Source: Chitinophaga rhizosphaerae (GTDB lineage Bacteria > Bacteroidota > Bacteroidia > Chitinophagales > Chitinophagaceae). From it: 64,000 nt of DNA. Made by a program: the position numbers and the translations under genes. The first letter of the stretch is position 1. Every line of letters starts with the position of its first letter. The notes under the pieces are model-generated. The model searched no databases. It was given only the letters and a program-made list of their open reading frames with translations, and was not told the origin of the DNA. The stretch lies in the NCBI RefSeq assembly GCF_003958645.1, contig NZ_RXLO01000005.1:1-64000 (forward strand). The letters run 5' to 3'. Shown here one piece after another: positions 25,742 through 33,796 of this stretch.

Positions 25742-25797
25742 GCCGTACCGCGCAGCGTATAACCATGAAGAATGCACGCTGGGAGGTACGGCTTTTT
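25742..25797 (+). terminator. Long-stem terminator after the Spy-like genes
   Basis: GCCGTACC (25742-25749) pairs with GGTACGGC (25785-25792) around an inner stem GCAGCGT/ACGCTG, then TTTTT. Confidence 0.7.
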
Positions 25798-25843
25798 CAT
25801 GCCCTTGCGGATTTGTCGTATTATTGCGGCAGATAATCCATCC

Positions 25844-27316
25844 ATGCTGAATTTCCTCAAAGATCACTGGCAGTCTATCGGGATCGTCATCCTCTACGGC
25901 ATCACCTTCCTGGTGGCCATCAAGGCGCTGCTGGAAACGCGGTCTACCGGAAAAACACTGGCCTACCTGCTCCTCCTTTTCTTTCTCCCCGGTATCGGTG
26001 TGCTCGTATACCTCGCCATCGGCGTCAACCGGCGCATCAACCGCATCTACAGCCGCAAATGGATGAGCAACGTCCGCCTCAGCGAGCGCCTCCAGGATTA
26101 CCTCCAGCGCGAGAACCGCCAAACCCTCCTCGAACATTCCGACCTCGTGTCCAATAAAACCGGCATCGCCCGGCTGCTCTTCCGCGATACGTTGTCGCCC
26201 CTCACACCCGATAATGAAACCGTGCTATTGCTGAATGGGGAAGAGAAATTCCCCGTCATGCTGGAAGCCCTCCGCTCCGCCAGGCATCACATCCATCTCG
26301 AATATTACATCTTCGAAGACACCGGCATCGGCCGCGAAATCATGGACGTGCTCAAAGCCAAAGCAGCCGAAGGCGTGGAAGTGCGCTTCATTTACGATGA
26401 TTTCGGCAGCAGCGACATCAACCGCCGCTTCCTCCGCGAAATGCGGAGCGCCGGAGTGGAAGTGTTTCCCTTTTACCGGGTGCGCCTGCTCGCCAACCGC
26501 CTGAACTATCGCAACCACCGAAAGATCGTCGTGATCGACGGGCACACCGGATTCATCGGCGGGATCAATGTGGCAGACCGGTACATCAACGACCCGAAAT
26601 ACCGCGTCAGGCACAAGAACTGGCCGTACTGGCGCGATACGCATTTGTGCATCAAAGGCCAGGGCGTGCACACGCTGCAGTTCCTCTTTATGGGCGACTG
26701 GAATTTCTGCGCGGAAACCGACCTGCCCATCACCCACGAATTCTTCCCCGATATCCCTGTTGCGGGAAAAGACCTGGTGCAGATCGCAGCGAGCGGGCCG
26801 GATTCGGAGCGCTCGTCCATCATGCTGTCGTACCTCGCGGCCATCAACCAGGCGGAGCGCTCCGTATATATCACCACCCCGTATTTCATTCCCAACGAAG
26901 CAATTTACAACGCCCTGCAACAGGCGGCTTTGTCGGGGGTAGACGTGCGGCTGCTGGTGCCCGGCGTGAGCGACAGCCGGCTCGTGAACATGGCGGCGGA
27001 ATCGTTTTATGAGGATTTACTGGCCTGCGGCGTGAAGATCTACCGTTATCAGAAAGGGTTCGTGCATGCGAAAACGATGGTGGTAGACGATAACCTGAGC
27101 GTGGTGGGCACGGCCAACATGGATATCCGGAGCTTCGATTTCAATTTCGAGGTGAATGCATTCGTTTATAGCCGGGAGATGAACTGGAAGCTTACCGAAG
27201 CGTTCCTGCAGGATTGCCTGTATACCGAACAGCTGGAGCTGGGCGACTGGCGGGCGAGGGGCCGGTGGATACGGTTGTGCGAGGCGGTGGTGCGGCTGTT
27301 CAGCCCGCTGCTGTGA
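25844..27316 (+). CDS. Cardiolipin synthase (phospholipase D family)
   Basis: A 490-residue inner-membrane enzyme that joins two phosphatidylglycerols, or a related pair, into cardiolipin. Two N-terminal helices (residues 11-30 and 40-60) form the PLDc_N anchor. Two HKD motifs follow: H225-K227-D232 in HRKIVVIDGHTGFIGGIN and H408-K410-D415 in HAKTMVVDDNLSVVGTANMD. Length agrees with Cls enzymes. The ATG at 25844 starts the first helix; the upstream frame to 25772 overlaps the terminator. The gene stands alone between a terminator and the arsR operator. Confidence 0.93.
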   Translation: MLNFLKDHWQSIGIVILYGITFLVAIKALLETRSTGKTLAYLLLLFFLPGIGVLVYLAIGVNRRINRIYSRKWMSNVRLSERLQDYLQRENRQTLLEHSDLVSNKTGIARLLFRDTLSPLTPDNETVLLLNGEEKFPVMLEALRSARHHIHLEYYIFEDTGIGREIMDVLKAKAAEGVEVRFIYDDFGSSDINRRFLREMRSAGVEVFPFYRVRLLANRLNYRNHRKIVVIDGHTGFIGGINVADRYINDPKYRVRHKNWPYWRDTHLCIKGQGVHTLQFLFMGDWNFCAETDLPITHEFFPDIPVAGKDLVQIAASGPDSERSSIMLSYLAAINQAERSVYITTPYFIPNEAIYNALQQAALSGVDVRLLVPGVSDSRLVNMAAESFYEDLLACGVKIYRYQKGFVHAKTMVVDDNLSVVGTANMDIRSFDFNFEVNAFVYSREMNWKLTEAFLQDCLYTEQLELGDWRARGRWIRLCEAVVRLFSPLL

Positions 27317-27335
27317 CCCCGTCAAAAAAAAAATC

Positions 27336-27353
27336 TATCGATGAATTTCGATA
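27336..27353. promoter_or_regulatory. Probable ArsR operator upstream of arsR
   Basis: TATCGA-tgaatt-TCGATA is a perfect inverted repeat located 16 bp before the -7 box of the ArsR gene, so binding would block its promoter. A related palindrome lies after the gene at 27675-27700. Confidence 0.55.
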
Positions 27354-27368
27354 TTTCAAAAAAGTCCC

Positions 27369-27376
27369 TATATTTG
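27369..27376 (+). promoter_or_regulatory. -7 promoter box of the ArsR-type gene
   Basis: TATATTTG matches TAnnTTTG and ends 4 bp before the ATG at 27381, so the mRNA would be leaderless or nearly so. Confidence 0.5.
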
Positions 27377-27380
27377 CATC

Positions 27381-27650
27381 ATGGACGCAGCGATGATCGA
27401 GAAGGCGGCAAATGCTCTGGCGGATAAGAACCGGATGGCCATACTGTTGAAGTTGGCCAGGCAGGAGAACTGTTGCTGTGGCGAAATCCAGGACATGATT
27501 TGCCTTTCTCAACCTACTGTATCCCATCACATCAAGATTTTGGTGGATAGCGGCGTGCTCATCAGCACGAAGGAGGGCCGGAATGTAACGCTTACCATCA
27601 ATAAGGAGATGATGAAACACCTGTCAATGTTCTTTCTTCAGCTGAGTTAA
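27381..27650 (+). CDS. ArsR-family transcriptional repressor
   Basis: An 89-residue winged-helix regulator. KAANALADKNRMAILLKLA is the typical first helix pair, ICLSQPTVSHHIKILVDSGV the recognition helix region, and STKEGRNVTLTINKEMM the wing and last helix. A CCCGE segment (residues 32-36) provides Cys residues at a place where ArsR/SmtB proteins often bind metals or other thiol-reactive signals; ELCVCDL is not present. Inverted repeats TATCGA...TCGATA lie before and after the gene, so it probably represses itself and the SDR gene 75 bp downstream. Inducer unknown. Confidence 0.88.
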   Translation: MDAAMIEKAANALADKNRMAILLKLARQENCCCGEIQDMICLSQPTVSHHIKILVDSGVLISTKEGRNVTLTINKEMMKHLSMFFLQLS

Positions 27651-27674
27651 AAAGCTGTTTTTTTTCACCTAATG

Positions 27675-27700
27675 TATCGATATTTTTAAATAAATCGATA
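27675..27700. promoter_or_regulatory. Probable ArsR operator upstream of the SDR gene
   Basis: TATCGAT and ATCGATA form a perfect inverted repeat around a 12-bp AT-only spacer, 24 bp before the SDR start codon. Half-sites match the operator at 27336-27353 although the spacer is longer. Confidence 0.55.
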
Positions 27701-27724
27701 TAACACACATATACACACTACGAT

Positions 27725-28483
27725 ATGAGCTTGCAAAATAAAGTAGCCGTGGTTACCGGAGGTAACAGCGGTATCGGGCTCGCTACGGCCGAAGAATTCG
27801 TGGCCAGGGGCGCAAAAGTTGTCATCACGGGCAGGAATGCTTATGCGGTAAGCGCCGCGGCGGAGAAACTGGGTGGCGGTACACTGGGCGTGACCGCAGA
27901 CCAGTCGAGCCTCGCGGATGCAGACAAACTGGTAGCGGAAGTAAAGGAACGATACGGGAAGATTGACGTGCTGTTCGTCAACGCCGGGATCGGTGCTTTT
28001 GCTCCCGTTGCCGATGTCACCGAAGCCGACTTCGACGCCATCATGAACACGAACTTCAAGGGGGCATATTTCACCGTACAGAAGTTTTTGCCTATCCTGA
28101 ACGACGGCGGGTCGATCATCCTGCTGTCTTCCGTGAACGCCTTTACCGGCATGCCGGGATCGAGCGTATACTCCGCCAGCAAGGCTGCCTTGAATGCGTT
28201 GGGCCGCACTTTGAGCGCAGAACTGGCTACGCGGGGCATCCGGGTGAACACGGTGAACCCCGGGCCGATCATTACCCCGATCCTGGCCAAGGCCGGCCTG
28301 GACGATAACAGCATCAATGCTTTCCGTCAAAAATTCGCGGAGCGGATACCGCTCAATCGCGCCGGTGAATCCGCAGAAGTGGCCAAGCTCGTGGCGTTCC
28401 TCGCCTCCAGCGACGCTTCTTTTATCACCGGTGCGGAATATAACATCGACGGTGGACTGACCGTCCACAAGTTGGTGGGATAA
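27725..28483 (+). CDS. SDR-family NAD(P)-dependent oxidoreductase
   Basis: A 252-residue classical short-chain dehydrogenase. The Rossmann nucleotide motif is TGGNSGIGLA (T11-G18), NAG occurs as FVNAGIGAFAP, and the catalytic Ser-Tyr-Lys appear in ILLSSVNAFTG and YSASKAALNALGRTLSAEL. The C-terminal GAEYNIDGG motif is present. Substrate is unknown. A palindromic operator matching that of the neighbouring ArsR gene sits just upstream, which indicates control by that repressor. The thioesterase gene 135 bp downstream is separated by a terminator. Confidence 0.92.
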   Translation: MSLQNKVAVVTGGNSGIGLATAEEFVARGAKVVITGRNAYAVSAAAEKLGGGTLGVTADQSSLADADKLVAEVKERYGKIDVLFVNAGIGAFAPVADVTEADFDAIMNTNFKGAYFTVQKFLPILNDGGSIILLSSVNAFTGMPGSSVYSASKAALNALGRTLSAELATRGIRVNTVNPGPIITPILAKAGLDDNSINAFRQKFAERIPLNRAGESAEVAKLVAFLASSDASFITGAEYNIDGGLTVHKLVG

Positions 28484-28556
28484 GAAAGAAAGTAAGACTG
28501 CAAACTTGCATAATCGTTTGAAAACCCTGATGCGTACTTCAAATTGACATATTAAT

Positions 28557-28588
28557 GCCGGGGCGGTTTCGCACCGCTCCGGCTTTTT
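28557..28588 (+). terminator. Terminator after the SDR gene
   Basis: GCCGGGGCGGT, loop TTCGC, ACCGCTCCGGC then TTTTT. Confidence 0.85.
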
Positions 28589-28617
28589 ACGGAACTTAGC
28601 GGTAAAACCTGACTATT

Positions 28618-29103
28618 ATGACCAAGGAACCAGGCAGCATGTATACCATCCGGTTTAACGATTGCGACCCGTTCGGGCATCTCAACAACGCGTCGTACCT
28701 GAATTATTTCATGAACGCCCGTGAAGACCATCTCGCAGCACATTACCACCTGCACCTGAAAGATTTTGCCGCCAGGGGCAGGGGATGGGTGGTGGCCGAG
28801 CACCGGATCGCCTACCTGAAACCCGCGATGGTAGCAGAAAAAGTATTCATCTTCACCCGCGTCACCGATTTCTCGCATCAGCATATTGCCGTGGAAATGT
28901 GGATGACCGACGAGCAGCAGCACAAGTTGAAAGCGTTCCTCATGACCCGCTTCGCGCATGTAGACCTGAAAACCGGCAAGCGCGCCGATCATGATGATGA
29001 GCTGGTGCAATTGCTGACCAACATCCGTGTAGACCATAACCCCGACGAAACTTTTGAACAGCGTCTGGCCGCGAGGCTGCAGGCGCCTTCCATCCAGCTG
29101 TGA
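28618..29103 (+). CDS. Acyl-CoA thioesterase, hotdog fold
   Basis: A 161-residue 4HBT-type thioesterase. The signature region is IRFNDCDPFGHLNNASYLNY, where the Asp-x-x-x-H-x-N pattern of the YbgC/FadM group is visible, followed by VVAEHRIAYLKPAMVAEKVF and a C-terminal RLAARLQAPSIQL. It hydrolyses a thioester of CoA or a carrier protein; which one is unknown. It lies between two terminators, so it is transcribed alone. Confidence 0.87.
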   Translation: MTKEPGSMYTIRFNDCDPFGHLNNASYLNYFMNAREDHLAAHYHLHLKDFAARGRGWVVAEHRIAYLKPAMVAEKVFIFTRVTDFSHQHIAVEMWMTDEQQHKLKAFLMTRFAHVDLKTGKRADHDDELVQLLTNIRVDHNPDETFEQRLAARLQAPSIQL

Positions 29104-29151
29104 CACCCCAAACCTAACTTAGCGATTAGTAAACAGTTGTAGGTAACAGCC

Positions 29152-29182
29152 GCCGGGGCATTCCTGCCCCGGCTTTTTTTTT
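29152..29182 (+). terminator. Terminator with conserved upstream segment (copy 1)
   Basis: GCCGGGGC-ATTCCT-GCCCCGGC followed by nine Ts. The preceding ACAGTTGTAGGTAAC is shared with the terminator at 36053-36080, at the other end of the efflux operon. Confidence 0.88.
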
Positions 29183-29268
29183 TAGCCCCATTTTCAATGC
29201 ACAGCTTTGTAAATCGTTCCTGTACGGTATCCGTACTGTATCCCTGCTAAACGGGTGTACATTTTTTA

Positions 29269-29320
29269 TTTGGCGGATATGAAAAATTCCCTATTTTTGT
29301 GTCGTTAACCAAATGGTTAA
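29269..29320 (+). promoter_or_regulatory. Promoter and probable TetR operator of the tetR gene
   Basis: TTTG (29269-29272) and TATTTTTG (29292-29299) form a -33/-7 pair with 19-bp spacing. TTAACC-aaat-GGTTAA (29305-29320) is a 16-bp inverted repeat placed over the transcription start. A related 16-bp site lies at 29963-29978. Confidence 0.6.
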
Positions 29321-29336
29321 ACATTTTAGTTAAAAC

Positions 29337-29945
29337 ATGCAGACGACCAATACCACCGAACAACAGATCATCGAAGCGGCGCGCAAGATATTCATGCACA
29401 GGGGCTTAACCGGCGCCAGGATGCAGGATATCGCCGACGAGGCGGGGATCAACAAGGCGATGCTGCATTATTATTACCGCAGTAAGGACAAGCTGTTCGA
29501 CATCGTTTTGACGGAAGCAGTAGACCAGATGCTCAGCAGGCTCAATGCGGTGTTTTCGGGCGACCTCGGCCTGGAAGACAAGATTCGCTCGGCGGTGGAT
29601 AATTATATCAGCGGTATCAGTGAGAACCCTTACCTGCCGCTTTTTGTATTGAATGAAATAAACCAGAACCCTGGGCGTATTGCAACCCGCTTTCTGTCGG
29701 CACCGAATTTTCCCAACATCCTCGGATTTGCACAGCAATTGATGGCCGGGATGGAAAAAGGTACGTTGAGAAGGGTAGACCCGGTGCAGTTGATGATCAG
29801 CATTATTTCCATGTGTATTTTCCCCTTCGTGGCCAGGCCCTTGCTACAGGCTGTTTTTACGGTCGATGATCCCGGGTTTCTCAAGTTTATGGAAGATAGA
29901 AAAGCGTTCGTCACCGAATTCGTTTTGAGCGCGCTCAGGCCGTAA
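29337..29945 (+). CDS. TetR-family repressor of the efflux operon
   Basis: A 202-residue TetR regulator. The N-terminal HTH is EAARKIFMHRGLTGARMQDI with recognition helix NKAMLHYYYRSKDKLFDIVL. The C-terminal ligand domain is variable. It is the first gene of a head-to-tail set with tolC, hlyD, two ATPase and two permease genes, the same order as the cecR-ybhGFSR cluster of E. coli. The 16-bp palindromes at 29305-29320 and 29963-29978 are probable operators, so it should repress both itself and the pump. Effector unknown. Confidence 0.9.
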   Translation: MQTTNTTEQQIIEAARKIFMHRGLTGARMQDIADEAGINKAMLHYYYRSKDKLFDIVLTEAVDQMLSRLNAVFSGDLGLEDKIRSAVDNYISGISENPYLPLFVLNEINQNPGRIATRFLSAPNFPNILGFAQQLMAGMEKGTLRRVDPVQLMISIISMCIFPFVARPLLQAVFTVDDPGFLKFMEDRKAFVTEFVLSALRP

Positions 29946-29962
29946 AATTTTTTGTCCAGCAA

Positions 29963-29978
29963 TTAACCAGTTAGTTAA
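29963..29978. promoter_or_regulatory. Probable TetR operator before the tolC gene
   Basis: TTAAC-cagtta-GTTAA is a 16-bp inverted repeat with the same outer half-sites as the one before tetR. It lies 15 bp before the tolC ATG. Confidence 0.55.
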
Positions 29979-29993
29979 ATAAAATAGTTAACG

Positions 29994-31247
29994 ATGTTCA
30001 GATTCCTCATGCCGGCGCTGCTGCTGCTTTCCGGGAGCGCCCTGGCACAGGGCTTCCCCCTGGATTCCGCCTGGGCCGCCGCCCGCAGGCATTACCCGCT
30101 GCTCCGGCAGCAGGAAGCCACCGACCGCGCCACGGCCCTCCAGCTCCGCAATATCCGCAGCGGCTACCTTCCGCAGGCGGAAATCAACGGGAAAGCGACG
30201 TACCAGTCGGACGTGGTGGCCATTCCCATCAAGCTGCCCAACGTCAGCATTCCTTCCATCCCGAAAGACCAGTACAACCTTACCCTCGACGTGCGCCAGC
30301 TCATTTACGACGGCGGCGCCACCGGCAGCCAGCGCGATCTGGCCCTCGCCCGGGCGCAAACCGAGCGCCAGCGCGTGGAAGTGGATTTGCACCAGCTCCG
30401 CCAGCAGGTATCGCAGGTATATTTCAACGCACTCATCTGGGACGCGCACATCGCCGCCCGGAAAGAGATGATCGCCGAAGTGAAACAGCGCCGCGAAAGG
30501 CTCCGGGCGGGCGTAGATAACGGCACCGTGCTCGCCAGCCAGGTAGACATGCTCCAGGCCGAAGCCCTCAAAGCCGAACAGCAGCTGGAAGAGGCCGTCA
30601 ACGGGAAACAGGCCGCCCTGGCCACTTTGGCCCTGCTCACGGGGAAGCCTCCGGCCGATATGGGCCCCCTCGAGCTGCCCAAGCCCGCATCCACCGGCCA
30701 TGATCCCATTCAACGCCCCGAACTGGCGCTGTTCCGGTTCCAGCAAGACGTGTTGGGATCGCAGGCCAAACTCACGGAAACGGTCACACGCCCAAAACTG
30801 AGCGCATTCGTGCAGGGAGGCTACGGCCGCCCCGGGCTGAACATGCTGTCCGATAAATTCGATGTCTATTACATGGGCGGCCTCCGCCTGCAATGGACCC
30901 TCTGGAACTGGCGCTACCAGCACACCGAGCGCGCCGCGCTCCGCGAGCAGGAAACGGGCATCCAGGCGCAGGCAGACGCGTTCGATCTGCAAACCCGCGC
31001 CAAACTCCTCCAGCAACAGGCGGAGATCAATACGCTGCAATCCGCCATGGAAAAGGATCGTGAGATCGTGCGCCTCCGCGGGAACGTGAAAGCCGTATCC
31101 GCCGCGCAGCTCGATAACGGCGTGATGACCGTCCACGATTACCTCACCGATCTTTACGCGGAAACTTCCGCCATCATCGCCGGGAAAACCCGCGAGATCC
31201 AGTTCGTTTACGCAACCATCCAGTACCAGGTTATAAAAGGTTATTGA
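29994..31247 (+). CDS. TolC-family outer-membrane efflux channel
   Basis: A 417-residue protein with signal peptide MFRFLMPALLLLSGSALAQ. Two repeats of long alpha-helical hairpins, each followed by beta strands, mark the TolC family: ATALQLRNIRSGYLPQAEIN, LTLDVRQLIYDGGATGSQRD in the first half, and RLQWTLWNWRYQHTERAAL in the second. It forms the trimeric channel that takes substrates across the outer membrane. It lies 1 bp upstream of the HlyD gene and behind a TetR operator. Confidence 0.92.
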   Translation: MFRFLMPALLLLSGSALAQGFPLDSAWAAARRHYPLLRQQEATDRATALQLRNIRSGYLPQAEINGKATYQSDVVAIPIKLPNVSIPSIPKDQYNLTLDVRQLIYDGGATGSQRDLALARAQTERQRVEVDLHQLRQQVSQVYFNALIWDAHIAARKEMIAEVKQRRERLRAGVDNGTVLASQVDMLQAEALKAEQQLEEAVNGKQAALATLALLTGKPPADMGPLELPKPASTGHDPIQRPELALFRFQQDVLGSQAKLTETVTRPKLSAFVQGGYGRPGLNMLSDKFDVYYMGGLRLQWTLWNWRYQHTERAALREQETGIQAQADAFDLQTRAKLLQQQAEINTLQSAMEKDREIVRLRGNVKAVSAAQLDNGVMTVHDYLTDLYAETSAIIAGKTREIQFVYATIQYQVIKGY

Positions 31248-31248
31248 C

Positions 31249-32145
31249 ATGAAAACAACTATCGCAGCCGTTTTGAGCTTCTCTTTCCTCGCCGCCTGTT
31301 CTTCGAAAGAAAACGGGGCAGACGCTTACGGCAATTTCGAATCCACCGAAGTGATCGTTTCCGCGGAAGCGACCGGCCGCCTCCTCCGGTTCGACGTGGA
31401 AGAAGGGCAGGTGCTGGCCGAAAATACCGTGGTGGGCGGCATCGACTCCACGCAGCTCCATCTCCGCAAAGCCCAGCTGGGCGCCAATATCAAAGCGGTG
31501 AAAAGCCGGGTGCCGGAAGTAAATCCGCAGCTGGCCGTGATCCGTCAACAGATCGCCACCCAGCAAAAGGAAAAAGCCCGCATCGAAAATCTCCTCAAAG
31601 CCAACGCCGCCACACCCAAGCAACTGGACGATATCAACGGCGCCATCGCCCTGCTCGAAAAGCAGTATTCGTCCACCGCTTCCACGCTCAACACACAGGT
31701 GACCGGCCTCAGCACGGAAACCCGGCCCCTGGAGTTCCAGGTGGAGCAGATGAAAGACCAGCTGGCGCAAACGCGCGTCCTCAATCCCGTAAACGGTACG
31801 GTGCTGGTGAAATACGTGGAAACGGGGGAAGTGGTGAACTACGGCAAACCGCTCTACAAGCTCGCCGACCTCCGCACCATGTACCTTCGCGCCTACATCA
31901 GCGCTGAGCAACTTTCCGCAGTGAAAACCGGGCAATCCGTGAACGTGGGCATCGATCAGCCGGATGGTTCCATCAAGCAGCTCAAGGGCGAGATCAGCTG
32001 GATATCGCCGGAAGCGGAATTTACGCCCAAAACGGTGCAAACCCGTGATGAGCGCGTGCGGCAGGTGTACGCGCTCAAAGTGCGCGTGCAAAACGACGGC
32101 AGCCTGAAGATCGGGATGCCGGGAGAAATGCGGATCACCAAATAA
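31249..32145 (+). CDS. HlyD-family membrane-fusion lipoprotein
   Basis: A 298-residue adaptor of a tripartite pump. A lipobox (FSFLAACSS) replaces the usual single helix, so it is probably lipid-anchored in the inner membrane. A biotinyl-lipoyl-like half (FESTEVIVSAEATGRLLRFD, EEGQVLAENTVVGGID) is followed by a coiled-coil hairpin (QKEKARIENLLKANAATPKQ) and the second half (TGEVVNYGKPLYKLADLRT). It resembles YbhG. It lies directly between tolC and the ATPases and joins the inner-membrane permeases to TolC. Confidence 0.9.
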   Translation: MKTTIAAVLSFSFLAACSSKENGADAYGNFESTEVIVSAEATGRLLRFDVEEGQVLAENTVVGGIDSTQLHLRKAQLGANIKAVKSRVPEVNPQLAVIRQQIATQQKEKARIENLLKANAATPKQLDDINGAIALLEKQYSSTASTLNTQVTGLSTETRPLEFQVEQMKDQLAQTRVLNPVNGTVLVKYVETGEVVNYGKPLYKLADLRTMYLRAYISAEQLSAVKTGQSVNVGIDQPDGSIKQLKGEISWISPEAEFTPKTVQTRDERVRQVYALKVRVQNDGSLKIGMPGEMRITK

Positions 32146-32150
32146 GCGAC

Positions 32151-33065
32151 ATGCAACCCATCGTTGTTCAACATATCAGCAAATCGTACGGCAAGGTGAG
32201 CGCCCTGCGCGACGTCAGTTTTACCGTGGGACCGGGGGAGCTGTTCGGCCTCATCGGCCCGGACGGCGCCGGCAAAAGCACGCTGTTCCGCATCCTGGCC
32301 ACGCTGGTGCTGGCGGATAAGGGGCAGGCGTTCGTAAACGGGAAAGACGTGGTGAAGGATTACCGCGCCATCCGCCGCGAAGTAGGCTACATGCCGGGGC
32401 GTTTTTCGTTGTACCAGGATTTGACGGTGGAAGAGAACCTCCGGTTCTTCGCCACTATTTTCAATACGACGGTAAACGCCAATTACGACATGATCCGCGA
32501 CATCTACGAACAGATCGCGCCGTTTAAGGACCGCCCGGCAGGAAAGCTATCCGGTGGCATGAAACAGAAGCTGGCATTGAGTTGCGCGCTCGTCCACCGG
32601 CCGTCTGTCCTCTTCCTCGACGAGCCCACCACCGGCGTAGACCCCGTTTCCCGCAAGGAGTTTTGGGAAATGCTGCAAAGGCTCCGCCAGCGCGGGATTC
32701 CCATCCTCGTTTCCACGCCTTACATGGACGAGGCCACGCTGTGCGACCGGGTAGCCCTTATCCAGAACGGGGCGCTGATGCGGATAGACACGCCCACGGC
32801 CATCGTGGAGCAATTCTCGACGAAAGTCTGGGCTTTCCGCGCTTCCGATACCTGGCGCCTCATCCGCGACCTGCGGGCGTACCCGGGCGTGGAGTCGTGC
32901 TTCGCATTCGGGGAGTTCCTGCATGTGGTGATGAACGCCGATCCGGAAAAGGTGAAACAGGACCTTATTACAGAAGGGCATACCGGTGTGGCGTACCAGC
33001 CCGCGAATGCGGGTATCGAAGATGTTTTCATGGCCCTCATGCGGGCGCAAACCGAAATATCATGA
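32151..33065 (+). CDS. ABC transporter ATP-binding protein 1
   Basis: A 304-residue ATPase. Walker A is GPDGAGKSTL, signature LSGGMKQKLALSCA, Walker B VLFLDEPTTGVDP, switch His in PILVSTPYMDEA is replaced by Pro-type sequence (STPY rather than STHY), which is worth noting. The last 70 residues form an accessory domain. With the next gene it matches the two halves of the fused E. coli YbhF protein. The final four bases overlap the start of the second ATPase gene. Confidence 0.9.
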   Translation: MQPIVVQHISKSYGKVSALRDVSFTVGPGELFGLIGPDGAGKSTLFRILATLVLADKGQAFVNGKDVVKDYRAIRREVGYMPGRFSLYQDLTVEENLRFFATIFNTTVNANYDMIRDIYEQIAPFKDRPAGKLSGGMKQKLALSCALVHRPSVLFLDEPTTGVDPVSRKEFWEMLQRLRQRGIPILVSTPYMDEATLCDRVALIQNGALMRIDTPTAIVEQFSTKVWAFRASDTWRLIRDLRAYPGVESCFAFGEFLHVVMNADPEKVKQDLITEGHTGVAYQPANAGIEDVFMALMRAQTEIS

Positions 33066-33793
33066 CGCAACCCGCCATCACCACCCACGCACTCACCAGG
33101 CGTTTCGGCGATTTCATCGCCACCAACGCCATCACGTTCGAAGTAGCGCAAGGCGAGATATTCGGGTTCCTCGGCGCCAACGGCGCCGGCAAAACCACCG
33201 CCATGCGCATGCTTTGCGGGCTCCTGAAACCCAGCAGCGGAGAAGCCCGCGTAGCGGGGTTCGATATTTACACCCAAACGGAGAAGATCAAACAGCGGAT
33301 CGGGTACATGAGCCAGAAATTCTCGCTTTACGAAGACCTCACCGTGAAGGAGAACATCCGCTTCTACGGTGGGATATACGGCCTGAGCCACCGCCAGATC
33401 AGGGAAAAAACAGGTGCACTGCTGGGGAAACTGGACATGGAAAAAGAAGCGAACATGCTCGTGAGCGCCCTGCCGCTGGGCTGGAAACAGAAGCTGTCGT
33501 TCTCCATCGCCGTCATCCACGACCCGTCTATCGTGTTCCTCGACGAACCCACGGGCGGTGTAGATCCCATCACCCGGCGGCAGTTCTGGGACCTGATCTA
33601 CGAATCGGCCGACAAGGGCGTCACCATTTTCGTGACCACGCACTATATGGACGAAGCGGAATATTGCAACCGCATTTCGATCATGGTAGACGGGAAGATC
33701 CGCGCGCTGGACACACCTTCGGCGCTCAAGCAACAGTTCGGCGCCGCTACGATGAACGATGTTTTCCTGCAACTCGCAAGGGCCAAATCCTGA
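33062..33793 (+). CDS. ABC transporter ATP-binding protein 2
   Basis: A 243-residue ATPase. Walker A is GANGAGKTTAM, Walker B IVFLDEPTGGVDP, and the switch His is present in FVTTHYMDEAEYC. The signature position reads LVSALPLGWKQKLSFSIAV, in which the usual LSGG is replaced by ALPLGWKQ, as seen in the second ATPase of YbhF-like pairs. It overlaps the first ATPase gene by 4 bp and precedes the permease by 3 bp. The start MTQPAITTHALTRRF was used because the longer frame overlaps the first gene heavily. Confidence 0.9.
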   Translation: MTQPAITTHALTRRFGDFIATNAITFEVAQGEIFGFLGANGAGKTTAMRMLCGLLKPSSGEARVAGFDIYTQTEKIKQRIGYMSQKFSLYEDLTVKENIRFYGGIYGLSHRQIREKTGALLGKLDMEKEANMLVSALPLGWKQKLSFSIAVIHDPSIVFLDEPTGGVDPITRRQFWDLIYESADKGVTIFVTTHYMDEAEYCNRISIMVDGKIRALDTPSALKQQFGAATMNDVFLQLARAKS

Positions 33794-33796
33794 ATC

